From assembly GCA_003135595.1 (NCBI GenBank), contig PLCI01000022.1, positions 258-21,800 on the forward strand: a DNA stretch of 21,543 bases. Direction: 5' to 3'. The notes beneath the pieces are model-generated. The model was not told the origin of the DNA. It was given only the letters and a program-made list of their open reading frames with translations, and did not search any database. This document shows, in pieces, positions 7,522 to 14,651 of this stretch; the stretch's first letter is position 1; each line of letters begins with the position of its first letter. This DNA is from Acidimicrobiaceae bacterium (GTDB lineage Bacteria > Actinomycetota > Acidimicrobiia > Acidimicrobiales > RAAP-2). Position numbers and translations under genes: made by a program.

Positions 7522-8670
7522 CTACGCGTCCCGCTTCACCATTCGCCAGCCGCCTATCACGGTCCAGAAGACCAGCCACGCGACGATCACGATGATGGCG
7601 ACCTCGGTCGACTCCGGCACGATCTGCATCGCTCGGCTGCCGCCGTTCATGTCCCCGCCGAAGGCGAGCGGCAGCGCGGGGGGTTCTATGTGCGCCATCG
7701 CGAGGCCGACGATGCCTCGCTGGAAGTTGATGAAGTGTGGGATGTGCGCCCTCGAGAAGATCGGCGTCAAGATGAGCTCCAGGACGATCATGAGCACGAC
7801 CGCGATCGTTCGCTGCCCGAGGAGCGAGCTCAACCCGAGCCCCACGATGAAGCCGATCGTGGCTTCGAGCAGGATCCACAGCCCTGTGTCGATCATGAGC
7901 GAGCCGGGCGGCTTGAGGAACGTGTAGCTGTAGGACTGGTAGTTCTGCTCTGCGACAGAGATCAGCGCGGCTCTGACCTGCGCCGGGGTCGGTTGGCCAG
8001 GCGGGGGCGGTGAGCCTGGCTTGATCCGCACCGAGGGGCCACCACAGCCCACGTTGTTGATGTTGCTGTAGTTGAAATTGCACAGGGCCTTGTTGGGATG
8101 TGCCAGCACCCAGTGCTCGAAGCCGTTGAGCGTGAGCCCAGCGGGCATGCTCACACCATCGAAGCTGTCCACCGTTGGCGCGGCGAGGACGCAGACGACG
8201 CACACCATCGCGAAGCCTCCTGCGACGATCGGCAGGACGACCGCGAGCCCCGCGGGTATCCGCGCCAAATAGAGCGCGAGCCTAGACCTGCCGGTGACGA
8301 CCAGGTGCCGGAACATGCCGTCGGTGAGGTCGGTCGACCCCGCTGAGCAGCCGACGACCGCCGCGACGATGAACCCGAACACATACATGAGTCCCGCGAC
8401 GAGTCCGGTGAAGACGCTGTAGCCGCCCGCGGGACCGAAGGACTTCGGCGCGAACGCGTGCGCGAGCAGCCGGACGGTGAGAAAGATGCCCGGTATGCCG
8501 ATGTTGACGACGATGAGAGCGATCATGAGTCCGCGTCGCTTCCGAATCTCCATTATCCGCGTCGTGATGAGTGACAGCGTCGGCACCCACGAGCCGCGAT
8601 GATCCTTCGGCGGATCGGGCGCCCCGCCCACGATCCCGGGGGCCGGTGACGCGATCGGCGCCGCCGTCAC
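7522..8670 (-). CDS. ABC-2 type transporter permease
   Basis: This 382-residue membrane protein is the partner of the ATPase encoded just upstream on the same strand. It starts at a GTG whose GTGA overlaps the ATPase stop, with GGGGAG just ahead; the open frame runs further upstream but only as a shadow of the ATPase gene. A soluble N-terminus rich in Pro, Ala and Gly (1-28) precedes about six hydrophobic segments. A large outer loop near the middle contains two cysteines (in ALCNF and GCGGP) and a PGSPPPPGQP stretch, and a membrane half of several segments follows, ending in MVKRDA. The layout fits ABC-2 permeases of the BcrB/NatB kind, which export peptides, antibiotics, lipids or ions. The substrate cannot be read from the sequence. 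It faces the GGDEF-EAL gene tail to tail with 51 bases between. Confidence 0.8.
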   Translation of the reverse strand: MTAAPIASPAPGIVGGAPDPPKDHRGSWVPTLSLITTRIMEIRKRRGLMIALIVVNIGIPGIFLTVRLLAHAFAPKSFGPAGGYSVFTGLVAGLMYVFGFIVAAVVGCSAGSTDLTDGMFRHLVVTGRSRLALYLARIPAGLAVVLPIVAGGFAMVCVVCVLAAPTVDSFDGVSMPAGLTLNGFEHWVLAHPNKALCNFNYSNINNVGCGGPSVRIKPGSPPPPGQPTPAQVRAALISVAEQNYQSYSYTFLKPPGSLMIDTGLWILLEATIGFIVGLGLSSLLGQRTIAVVLMIVLELILTPIFSRAHIPHFINFQRGIVGLAMAHIEPPALPLAFGGDMNGGSRAMQIVPESTEVAIIVIVAWLVFWTVIGGWRMVKRDA

Positions 8671-9644
8671 TCCGAGCTCCCCAGTCGGCTCGTGACCTGC
8701 AGGAACCACGACTCGAGGGAGGCCTGGACCTCTTGGAGACGGTAGACGGAGATCCCCGCCTCGACGAGCTGTCGGTTGACCTCTGCGATCGCATCTCGTC
8801 CCGTCCCGAGCGGCAGCTTCGCCTCGAGCCCGTTGGGTCCGACCTCGACGCTCGTGCCCAACTTGGTTGCTTCGAGGATGCGCCGGGCGCCGTCGGGATC
8901 GGAGCATTCGATCTGCAGCTCCACGGACGCACCTGCGAGGAGCTCGGCGATGGAGCCCTGGCGGATGACGTTGCCACGGTCGACGATCGCGACGGCATCG
9001 CACGTCCGCTCCACCTCATCGAGGAGATGTGAGGAGAGGACCACGGTACGTCCCTCTGCCACCAGCGAGAGGATCATGTCGCGCATGTCACGCATGCCTG
9101 CGGGATCGAGGCCGTTCATGGGCTCGTCAAGGATCAATAGCTCTGGGTCCCCTAGCAGGCACGCAGCGACGCCGAGCCGCTGGCGCATTCCCATCGAGTA
9201 CTTCGCCACCTTGTCGTTCGCTCGATGCTGGAGCCCGACTCGCTCGAGCGATGGAGCGATGCGATCGCGAGCCGCTCGCTCTCGGGCGGCGGCGAGGATC
9301 TGGAGGTTCTGGCGACCGGTGAGGTGGCTGTGGAATCGGGGCTCGTCGACGATGGCGCCCACGCGAGCCAGCGCGACAGCCCGTTGCTCCGGGACGGGAT
9401 ACCCGAGCAACGACATCGTGCCTGCGTCTGCCCTCGTCAGGCCGAGCAGGACCCGTATCAGCGTCGTCTTCCCGGCGCCGTTCGGGCCGAGGTAGCCGAA
9501 TGCGCATCCTCGCGGCACGAGCAGCTCGACGCCGTTGACCGCGACGTTGTCGTCGAAGCGCTTGACGAGTCCGTGCGTCTCGACGGCCCACTGCCGGTCA
9601 ACGTCGCGCCCATTGGCGACCGGTGAGGACACGGCGGTCGTCAT
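8667..9644 (-). CDS. ABC transporter ATP-binding protein, BcrA-like
   Basis: This 325-residue cytoplasmic ATPase powers the adjacent ABC-2 permease. Walker A is GPNGAGKT (53-60). The Q-loop region reads VGAIVDEPRFHSHLTGRQNL, with Glu in place of Gln, as in bacitracin-resistance (BcrA) type ATPases. The signature is YSMGMRQRL (149-157), Walker B is LLILDEPMNGLD (169-180) and the switch His is in SSH (204-206). A C-terminal domain of about 100 residues follows, as in drug or antimicrobial-peptide exporters. I chose the ATG at 9644, which has AAGGAG three bases ahead; the ATG at 9680 is in frame but lacks a site. The stop overlaps the permease GTG, so the two are coupled. Upstream lie spaced direct repeats that may control it. 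Self-resistance or lipid export are both possible. Confidence 0.9.
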   Translation of the reverse strand: MTTAVSSPVANGRDVDRQWAVETHGLVKRFDDNVAVNGVELLVPRGCAFGYLGPNGAGKTTLIRVLLGLTRADAGTMSLLGYPVPEQRAVALARVGAIVDEPRFHSHLTGRQNLQILAAARERAARDRIAPSLERVGLQHRANDKVAKYSMGMRQRLGVAACLLGDPELLILDEPMNGLDPAGMRDMRDMILSLVAEGRTVVLSSHLLDEVERTCDAVAIVDRGNVIRQGSIAELLAGASVELQIECSDPDGARRILEATKLGTSVEVGPNGLEAKLPLGTGRDAIAEVNRQLVEAGISVYRLQEVQASLESWFLQVTSRLGSSE

Positions 9645-9963
9645 GGGCTCCTTGGCTGGTGAATGCGCTGGCCTGTGCATCTCATGACGGGAAGTATTTC
9701 AGGCGCGCACCCTGATGCCGCGCTATCGAGTCCCCCACACGACCCTGACTCGACCCTGAGGCTCGTCGAACACGCGCAAATTGGGTAGTGCACGGCGGTT
9801 CCTCGAGTCGCCATTTCGATCCTCGCCTCATCTCGATCTTCGAAACAGGACACGCTGGCGGGCTTCGGCACTCGGCGATCGGCAGGACTCGGCGTGCGCC
9901 GAGCAGCCATACCCGGCACCCCTCAAGCCTGCCGCGTTCTTGTCGCGTCGTTACGCTCCGGTG
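9645..9963. other. Divergent intergenic region between ABC exporter and amine oxidase
   Basis: About 320 bases with no gene I can support. It carries the start regions of two divergent units: three ACCCTGA direct repeats at 9709-9759, nearer the ABC gene, and a TANNNT box next to the amine oxidase start. An open frame extends from 9781 into the oxidase, but its first 61 codons are Arg/Ser/Pro-rich and do not match the family's N-terminus. Confidence 0.6.
9709..9759. promoter_or_regulatory. Helically spaced direct repeats, possible operator
   Basis: ACCCTGA occurs at 9709-9715, 9742-9748 and 9753-9759. The last two are parts of identical CGACCCTGA units. Start-to-start distances are 33 and 11 bases, multiples of about one DNA turn, so all copies face the same side of the helix. 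Response regulators of the OmpR/PhoP type bind direct repeats with 11-base spacing. The repeats are 50-115 bases upstream of the ABC ATPase start codon. The binding protein is not identifiable here. Confidence 0.35.
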
Positions 9964-9964
9964 A
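9952..9964 (+). promoter_or_regulatory. TACGCT -10 box for a probably leaderless start
   Basis: TACGCT at 9952-9957 is followed by six bases and then the ATG at 9964. No Shine-Dalgarno is visible. In actinobacterial leaderless genes, a TANNNT box sits six or seven bases before a start codon that is also the transcription start. The neighbouring oxidase gene at 11391 has the same arrangement. Confidence 0.45.
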
Positions 9965-11322
9965 TGCAAGGGACCGAAGACGCCGACGTCTGCGTCGTCG
10001 GCGCCGGCTACGCCGGACTCGCAGCGGCTCGACAACTCACAGAGGCGGGCAAGTCCGTGGTCGTCCTGGAGGCCCGGGATCGAGTGGGCGGTCGCATCTG
10101 GACGCACCGGCTGAGCGACGGGTCCGCCATCGATCGCGGGGGTGCGTGGCTGGCGCCCCAGCACGACGCGATCTTCTCGCTGGCGCGTGAAGTCGGCGCC
10201 TCCACCTACAAGACCTGGGTGAAGGGCGCACACCTCTTGATCGGCGAGGACCGAACCCGGAGGTACACGGGACTGATCCCCAAGATCAGCCCGTTGGCGG
10301 TCGCGACGATCGCCCTCGCCCAGTTCCGGCTCGACCGGATGGCCGCAAAGGTGCCGCTGGAGGAGCCGTCGACGGCGGCACGGGCGGCGGAATGGGATGC
10401 CCAATCGATTGCCTCATACCTCAACCGCACTCGCATCTCGTCGTCCATTGGCCGTGGCCTCTATGAGATGGCGGTGCGCGGGCTCTTTGCGGCCGATCTC
10501 GGAGAGGTCTCGTTCCTCCACCTCCTGTATCTCGTGCACGCGCACGGCAGCATCAATACGTTGTTCTCCATTGAGGGTGGCAGCCAAGAGAACATGATCG
10601 ACGGTGGTGCCGGATCGATCGCAGAACGCATCGCCGAGCAGCTGGGCGGCGCCGTTCGCCTCTCGTCGCCCGTCCGATCGATCGCGCAAGTTGGCGATCG
10701 GGTGGTCATTCGAGCTGATGGTGTCAGCGTCAGCGCGCATCGAGTGATCGTTGCCATTCCCCCCGCGACGGCCGCAGACATCGAGTTTGAGCCTGCCATG
10801 CCAGATGATCGGATGTCGTTGCTCCGTCTGGCAGTCGGCGGGTTGGAGACGAAGACCCTGCTCGTCTACGACGAGCCGTTCTGGCGGCACGACGGTCTCA
10901 GCGGACAGACCGCGGAGCCCAACTCCGCGGCCGAGGTGACCCTCGATGGGTCGCCGTCTTCGGGCACGCCCGGCGTGCTCGCCTGCTTCACGTTCGGTCG
11001 GGTCGCGAGGCGACTCGACGAGCTGGCCGAAGCGGAGCGACGACAAGCGGTGCTCACCGCTCTCAGCGCGCGACTCGGGCCTCGTGCGGCGACCCCGTCA
11101 GAGTTCGTCGAGACGCAATGGTGGTCGCAGGAGTGGTCGCGGGGCTGCAGCATGGCGCATCTGCCGCCGGGGGCGATCACACGATTCGGCTCGCTCATGC
11201 GCCAGCCCCTGGACCGCGTCCACTGGGCTGGAACGGAGACATCCACGGTGTCGCACGGATCGATCGACGGAGCGGTGCGCTCCGGCTTGCGAGCTGCAGC
11301 AGAGGTGCTCGACCGGATATAA
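9964..11322 (+). CDS. Flavin-containing monoamine oxidase-like protein
   Basis: This 452-residue FAD enzyme oxidises an amine to imine/aldehyde with release of peroxide; the substrate is unknown. The N-terminus has the FAD-binding VVGAGYAGLAAARQL (11-25), LEARDRVGGR (35-44) and GGAWLAP (59-65). The middle aligns with MAO through EGGSQENMIDGGAGSIAERI. The C-terminus has LPPGAITRFG and WAGTETS (421-427). By alignment from memory, Cys395 in SRGC matches the cysteine that binds FAD covalently in MAO A/B, and Lys297 matches the conserved active-site Lys. Both aromatic-cage tyrosines are replaced by Ser (396 and 433). I chose the ATG at 9964 because a TANNNT box lies six bases before it and the family N-terminus begins here; the GTG at 9961 is an alternative. 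A second amine oxidase follows after 68 bases. Confidence 0.9.
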   Translation: MQGTEDADVCVVGAGYAGLAAARQLTEAGKSVVVLEARDRVGGRIWTHRLSDGSAIDRGGAWLAPQHDAIFSLAREVGASTYKTWVKGAHLLIGEDRTRRYTGLIPKISPLAVATIALAQFRLDRMAAKVPLEEPSTAARAAEWDAQSIASYLNRTRISSSIGRGLYEMAVRGLFAADLGEVSFLHLLYLVHAHGSINTLFSIEGGSQENMIDGGAGSIAERIAEQLGGAVRLSSPVRSIAQVGDRVVIRADGVSVSAHRVIVAIPPATAADIEFEPAMPDDRMSLLRLAVGGLETKTLLVYDEPFWRHDGLSGQTAEPNSAAEVTLDGSPSSGTPGVLACFTFGRVARRLDELAEAERRQAVLTALSARLGPRAATPSEFVETQWWSQEWSRGCSMAHLPPGAITRFGSLMRQPLDRVHWAGTETSTVSHGSIDGAVRSGLRAAAEVLDRI

Positions 11323-11378
11323 CGAGCTCAAGGACGTCGAGGCGTGGCCGGTGCGTGCTCGGAGAAGAGTCTCCTGCC

Positions 11379-11391
11379 TAACGTCACTGCG
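11379..11391 (+). promoter_or_regulatory. TAACGT -10 box for a probably leaderless start
   Basis: TAACGT at 11379-11384 is followed by exactly six bases and the GTG at 11391. The only purine-rich stretch (GGAGAAGAG, about 22 bases upstream) is too far away to act as a ribosome binding site. The geometry matches the box ahead of the amine oxidase gene, so this second oxidase may have its own promoter. Confidence 0.45.
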
Positions 11392-12554
11392 TGGCGAGCT
11401 CCTGTGACGTCGTGGTCGTGGGGCTCGGTGCGATGGGCAGCGCGGCGACGCTCCACTTGGCGCGCGCCGGTGCCCGAGTGATCGGGATCGATAGCTCGTC
11501 GCCACCCAACGCGCTGGGATCCTCGCACGGCGACACGCGGATCACTCGACTCGCAGTGGGAGAGGGTCCCGCCTATGTGCCCTTGGTGCGGCGGTCGCAT
11601 GAGCTGTGGCGTGAGTATGAGGAGGAGTTGTCCTGCGAGCTGCTGGTCCGATGCGGGGGCCTGATCCTCGGTGGCCTCACGTCGTCGGGGCAGCACGGCG
11701 TTGGCAACTTCGTCGCCGCCACGATCGACATCGCTCGATCGCACAGCATCGACCATGAGATCCTCTCCGCAGGAGAGATGCTCGATCGATTCGGCGTCCT
11801 CGACGTCACCGACGAGGTGGGCTACTTCGAGCGATCCGCGGGGTATCTGCGAGCGCCAGCGTGCATTCGCGCGCAGCACGAGCTCGCGGTGCGCGCCGGC
11901 GCGACGATCCGTGTCAACGAGCCGGTGCTCGGGTGGTCTGCGACGACAACGGGCGTGCGCGTGGAGACCAAAGAAGAGGCAGTCGACGCGAGCGTGCTGG
12001 TCCTGACGGCGGGTCCGTGGTTGCCATCGCTCGAGCCTGGGCTCGAACCGCTCCTCTCGGTGCAGCGCCAGGTGCAGTTCTGGTTCGAGATGGAGCGCGA
12101 CGCCGACAGGTTCTCGGAGTTGCCGGTCTTCATCTGGATGCACGGCATCGAGGAGGGCGCGTACCTGTACGGCTTTCCTGCCATCGACGGCCCCTCCGGC
12201 GGAGTCAAGGTCGCGACCGAGGTCTTTGCTGATGCGACGAGCCCGCTCGACGTCGAGCGCCGAGTGACCGACGACGAGGCCGAGCGCATGCACTCGACGC
12301 ACGTGCGAGGACGGATAGCCGGGCTCTCGTCACGCTGTGTCCGGTCGGCTGTCTGCCTGTACACCGTGACGCCTGACTTCGGCTTCATCATCGACTGGCT
12401 CCCCGAGCACCGGAACGTCCTGGTGGCCTCACCGTGCTCGGGCCATGGCTTCAAGCACTCCGCCGCCGTCGGCGAGTGCGTCGCCCAGGTCGCGCTCACG
12501 GGCTCGTCGTCGATCGACATCTCTGCATTCAGACTCGACCGGTTCATCTCGTAG
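11391..12554 (+). CDS. Sarcosine oxidase / N-methyltryptophan oxidase-like flavoprotein
   Basis: This 387-residue FAD-dependent N-methyl amino acid oxidase is close to the usual 370-390 residues of monomeric sarcosine oxidase (MSOX) and SolA. VVVVGLGAMGSAATLHLA (7-24) binds FAD, and SSHGDTRITR (44-53) carries the His46 and Arg50 equivalents near the flavin. Cys322 in VCLYTVTPD matches the cysteine that holds FAD covalently in MSOX, and SGHGFK (350-355) is the typical C-terminal motif. In GVKVATE, Lys273 matches the oxygen-activating Lys of MSOX, but the nearby His of MSOX is replaced by Glu277. That suggests a substrate other than sarcosine. It starts at GTG 11391. The preceding MAO-like gene ends 68 bases upstream on the same strand, and the two may act on related amines. 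Calling it solA would overstate the evidence. Confidence 0.9.
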   Translation: MASSCDVVVVGLGAMGSAATLHLARAGARVIGIDSSSPPNALGSSHGDTRITRLAVGEGPAYVPLVRRSHELWREYEEELSCELLVRCGGLILGGLTSSGQHGVGNFVAATIDIARSHSIDHEILSAGEMLDRFGVLDVTDEVGYFERSAGYLRAPACIRAQHELAVRAGATIRVNEPVLGWSATTTGVRVETKEEAVDASVLVLTAGPWLPSLEPGLEPLLSVQRQVQFWFEMERDADRFSELPVFIWMHGIEEGAYLYGFPAIDGPSGGVKVATEVFADATSPLDVERRVTDDEAERMHSTHVRGRIAGLSSRCVRSAVCLYTVTPDFGFIIDWLPEHRNVLVASPCSGHGFKHSAAVGECVAQVALTGSSSIDISAFRLDRFIS

Positions 12555-12656
12555 GCCAGGACGCGGTGCGTGTGGCACCCGGTCCGCCGCGCCGGAGCGC
12601 GTGGATCGATACAGTTTGCCACGGCGCGTCGAGCACGTAGGTCGAGAGGGCAACTC

Positions 12657-13052
12657 ATGCCAGCACCGAGCATCCATCACGACATGACCTTCGAGGCGTC
12701 CCCGAAGGAGGTGTTCGCCGAGTTGCTCGACGCCGACCGGTTCGCCGCGTTCACCGGGGCACCAGCAGCGATCGACCCGGTCGAGGGGGGTTCGTTCTCG
12801 CTGTTCGGCGGGCAGATCCTCGGGCGCAACATCGAGCTCGTGGACGCTGAGCGGGTCGTGCAGGCGTGGCGGGTCGCTCACTGGGAGCCGGGCATCTTCT
12901 CGCTCATCCGATTTGAGCTCCGTGCGAGCGGAGCGGGAACCGAGCTCGGCTTCGACCAATGGGGCCATCCGACTGATGCGCACGCCGACCTCGATGCGGG
13001 CTGGCACACGATGTACTGGGAGCCGATGCGCAGCCACCTCGGGGCGAGCTGA
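12657..13052 (+). CDS. SRPBCC / AHSA1-domain protein
   Basis: This 131-residue single-domain protein has the START-like helix-grip fold and binds a small hydrophobic ligand in a cavity; its ligand is unknown. The order is typical of AHSA1 proteins: an N-terminal strand with SPKEVFAELLDADRFAAFTG, then GGSFSLFGGQILGRNIELV, then VQAWRVAHWEPGIFSLIRFEL, then GTELGFDQWGHP, ending with GWHTMYWEPMRSHL. The start at ATG 12657 is supported by GAGAGGG about six bases ahead; the longer frame from 12570 is Arg-rich and unlikely. A TACAGT box at 12610-12615 could be a -10 for it. It lies 102 bases behind the sarcosine oxidase-like gene, and any functional link is unproven. Confidence 0.85.
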   Translation: MPAPSIHHDMTFEASPKEVFAELLDADRFAAFTGAPAAIDPVEGGSFSLFGGQILGRNIELVDAERVVQAWRVAHWEPGIFSLIRFELRASGAGTELGFDQWGHPTDAHADLDAGWHTMYWEPMRSHLGAS

Positions 13053-13066
13053 CAGGTCGTCCCCGA

Positions 13067-13088
13067 CGGCGTCCGCCACGCGACGCCG
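13067..13088 (+). terminator. Short GC hairpin after the SRPBCC gene
   Basis: CGGCGTC, eight bases, GACGCCG forms a perfect 7-bp stem 15 bases past the stop at 13052. There is no T tract, so it is only a weak terminator candidate. Confidence 0.25.
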
Positions 13089-13120
13089 ACACGCAAGGAG
13101 CCGCGGCGTGCGCACGTAGA

Positions 13121-13137
13121 GGCAGGCTCAGCCTGCC
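13121..13137. promoter_or_regulatory. 17-bp perfect palindrome upstream of the acidic hypothetical gene
   Basis: GGCAGGCT-C-AGCCTGCC is a perfect 8-1-8 inverted repeat ending 29 bases before the ATG at 13167. A dimeric repressor could use such a site. It could also form a hairpin in the leader. It has the same 8-1-8 layout, but a different sequence, as the palindrome at the sulfate-transport promoter. Confidence 0.35.
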
Positions 13138-13166
13138 CGAAGCAAGCAGAGGAAGGACGATGAGCC

Positions 13167-13583
13167 ATGGGATCTCATGACGAGGGAGATGGAGCCCACG
13201 AGGAGCTGACCGTGGAGGTGGCCTTTGAAGACGACCTCCTCCAGGTCGAGTCGTCGGTCGTTGCCTATCTGGAGCGACCCGACGACGAGGGGCGCGCAGT
13301 CATGCTCGCGAGCCTCGAGCGCCTGGACGACCAGATCGCACGGAGCGAGACCTTCGACGCCAGCAACAGCCTCGCCTTCAGGTTCGGCTCCGCACCGCGC
13401 GCCGCGGTCATCGGCGAGACGAGCGAGAATCCCGTGGTTGAAGAGGTCCTCCCTGCCCGGTTCCGCGCCCAGGTGACGCTCGTGCGCGCGGCGAAGGACG
13501 AGGTGCGCGATCCCTCACCCCGCGCGCTCGAGGCGCTGCGGTCCGCGAGCGAGACGCTCAACGAGATTCGCTCCCAAGGCTGA
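13167..13583 (+). CDS. Acidic hypothetical protein
   Basis: This 138-residue protein belongs to no family I recognise. It is acidic, especially in the first 25 residues (SHDEGDGAHEELTVEVAFEDD), and most of the rest has helix-forming composition. It has no signal peptide, membrane segment or Cys, so a cytoplasmic location is likely. The start at ATG 13167 has GGAAGGA nine bases ahead. A perfect 17-bp palindrome lies just upstream and may control it. It ends 39 bases before the stop of the convergent cysA-type gene. Codon use is ordinary for the window, and the opposite-strand frame looks like a shadow. Confidence 0.65.
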   Translation: MGSHDEGDGAHEELTVEVAFEDDLLQVESSVVAYLERPDDEGRAVMLASLERLDDQIARSETFDASNSLAFRFGSAPRAAVIGETSENPVVEEVLPARFRAQVTLVRAAKDEVRDPSPRALEALRSASETLNEIRSQG

Positions 13584-13585
13584 GG

Positions 13586-13605
13586 CCGCGAAGTCTGCGT
13601 CGCGG
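13586..13605. terminator. Small hairpin between convergent genes
   Basis: CCGCGA, eight bases, TCGCGG lies in the 39-base gap between the acidic hypothetical gene and the sulfate ATPase gene. There is no T tract on either side, so its strength as a terminator is doubtful. Confidence 0.25.
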
Positions 13606-13622
13606 AAGTCGATCCGACGCCG

Positions 13623-14651
13623 CTACGGGGTGGTCGGCTGTGTCAGTGCGGCCGCGGAGTCCGGCGCGCGGTCAGCCGCACCTCGAGGATCGAGTCGCGT
13701 GCCCACCGGGCTGACTGTTGCGTCGCGCCGAGTGATGCCGATCGACTGACCGATCGTCACGGGCTGGGCATCGAACTCTGCGCGACTCTGCTGGATCCAG
13801 GCCGTCTCGCCGGAGCCGAGCAGAATCGCGATGCGGATCTCGAAGCCGAGCGTCGAGATCTCCGTGACGGTGGCGGGCGTGCCCTCGCCCGTTGGGACGA
13901 TGACCAGGTCGTGGGGCCGAAGGGCGACGCCGTCGATCGTGGTCGACGGCCCGAGGAACTGCAGGACGAACTCCGAGGCGGGGTGGTCGTAGAGGTCCGT
14001 CGGCGAGCCAGCTTGTTCGACACGGCCCTCATTGAGGACGATCAGGCTGTCGGCGACCTCCATGGCCTCGTTCTGGTCGTGGGTCACGAGGACGGTCGTC
14101 ACGTGGATGCGGTCGTGGAGCTCTTTGATCCAGGTGCGCAGCTCGGCTCGGACCTGGGCGTCGAGCGCGCCGAAGGGCTCATCGAGGAGCAGGACCCGAG
14201 GAGCGATGGCGAGGGCCCTCGCGAGCGCCATGCGCTGCATCTCGCCGCCGGAGAGCTGTGCGGGGTAGCGACTGGCGAAGTCGCTCAGCCGGACGAGCTC
14301 GAGCATCTCGGCGACCCGATCCGCGATCTCGGCGCGAGGGCGGTGGCGGACCTTGAGCCCGTAGGCGACGTTCTTCGCCACGGTCATGTGACGGAAGGGC
14401 GCGTAGTTCTGGAAACAGAAGCCGATGTTGCGATGCCTCGGGTCGAGGAACGTCACATCGTCGTCGTCGATGAGGATGCGTCCCGCGTCGGGGGTAACCA
14501 ACCCACCGATGAGCCTGAGCAGGGTGGACTTGCCCGCACCTGATGGACCGAGGATCGCCGTGAGCGATCCCGAGGGGATCAGCGTTGTCACGTCCTCGAC
14601 GCCGAATGTCACGCCGAACCGCTTCGTCACTTTCTCAAGCGATATCGACAC
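13623..14651 (-). CDS. cysA: Sulfate/thiosulfate ABC importer ATPase
   Basis: This 342-residue ATPase drives sulfate-type import through the two permeases encoded upstream. Walker A is GPSGAGKST (35-43), the Q-loop is FCFQNYAPFRHMT (78-90), the signature is LSGGEMQRMALARALA (133-148), Walker B is RVLLLDEPFGALD (152-164) and the switch His is in LVTHD (188-192). About 100 C-terminal residues form a regulatory or TOBE-like domain. The FQNYAPFRHMTV segment is typical of CysA. I chose the GTG at 14651 with GGAGG four bases ahead; the ATG at 14672 lies deeper in the permease gene and adds only seven residues. It overlaps the CysW gene by 17 bases, so it belongs to the same operon. Molybdate specificity is a less likely alternative. 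Confidence 0.88.
   Translation of the reverse strand: MSISLEKVTKRFGVTFGVEDVTTLIPSGSLTAILGPSGAGKSTLLRLIGGLVTPDAGRILIDDDDVTFLDPRHRNIGFCFQNYAPFRHMTVAKNVAYGLKVRHRPRAEIADRVAEMLELVRLSDFASRYPAQLSGGEMQRMALARALAIAPRVLLLDEPFGALDAQVRAELRTWIKELHDRIHVTTVLVTHDQNEAMEVADSLIVLNEGRVEQAGSPTDLYDHPASEFVLQFLGPSTTIDGVALRPHDLVIVPTGEGTPATVTEISTLGFEIRIAILLGSGETAWIQQSRAEFDAQPVTIGQSIGITRRDATVSPVGTRLDPRGAADRAPDSAAALTQPTTP

Noticed and set aside
7271..8203. 310-codon minus-strand frame spanning the GGDEF-EAL end and the ABC permease
   Set aside because: It crosses two well-supported convergent genes, and its product is rich in Arg, Ala and His with no domain.
9781..9963. 61-residue extension of the amine oxidase
   Set aside because: It is Arg/Ser/Pro-rich, is absent from the family, and is separated by a TANNNT box from the better ATG.
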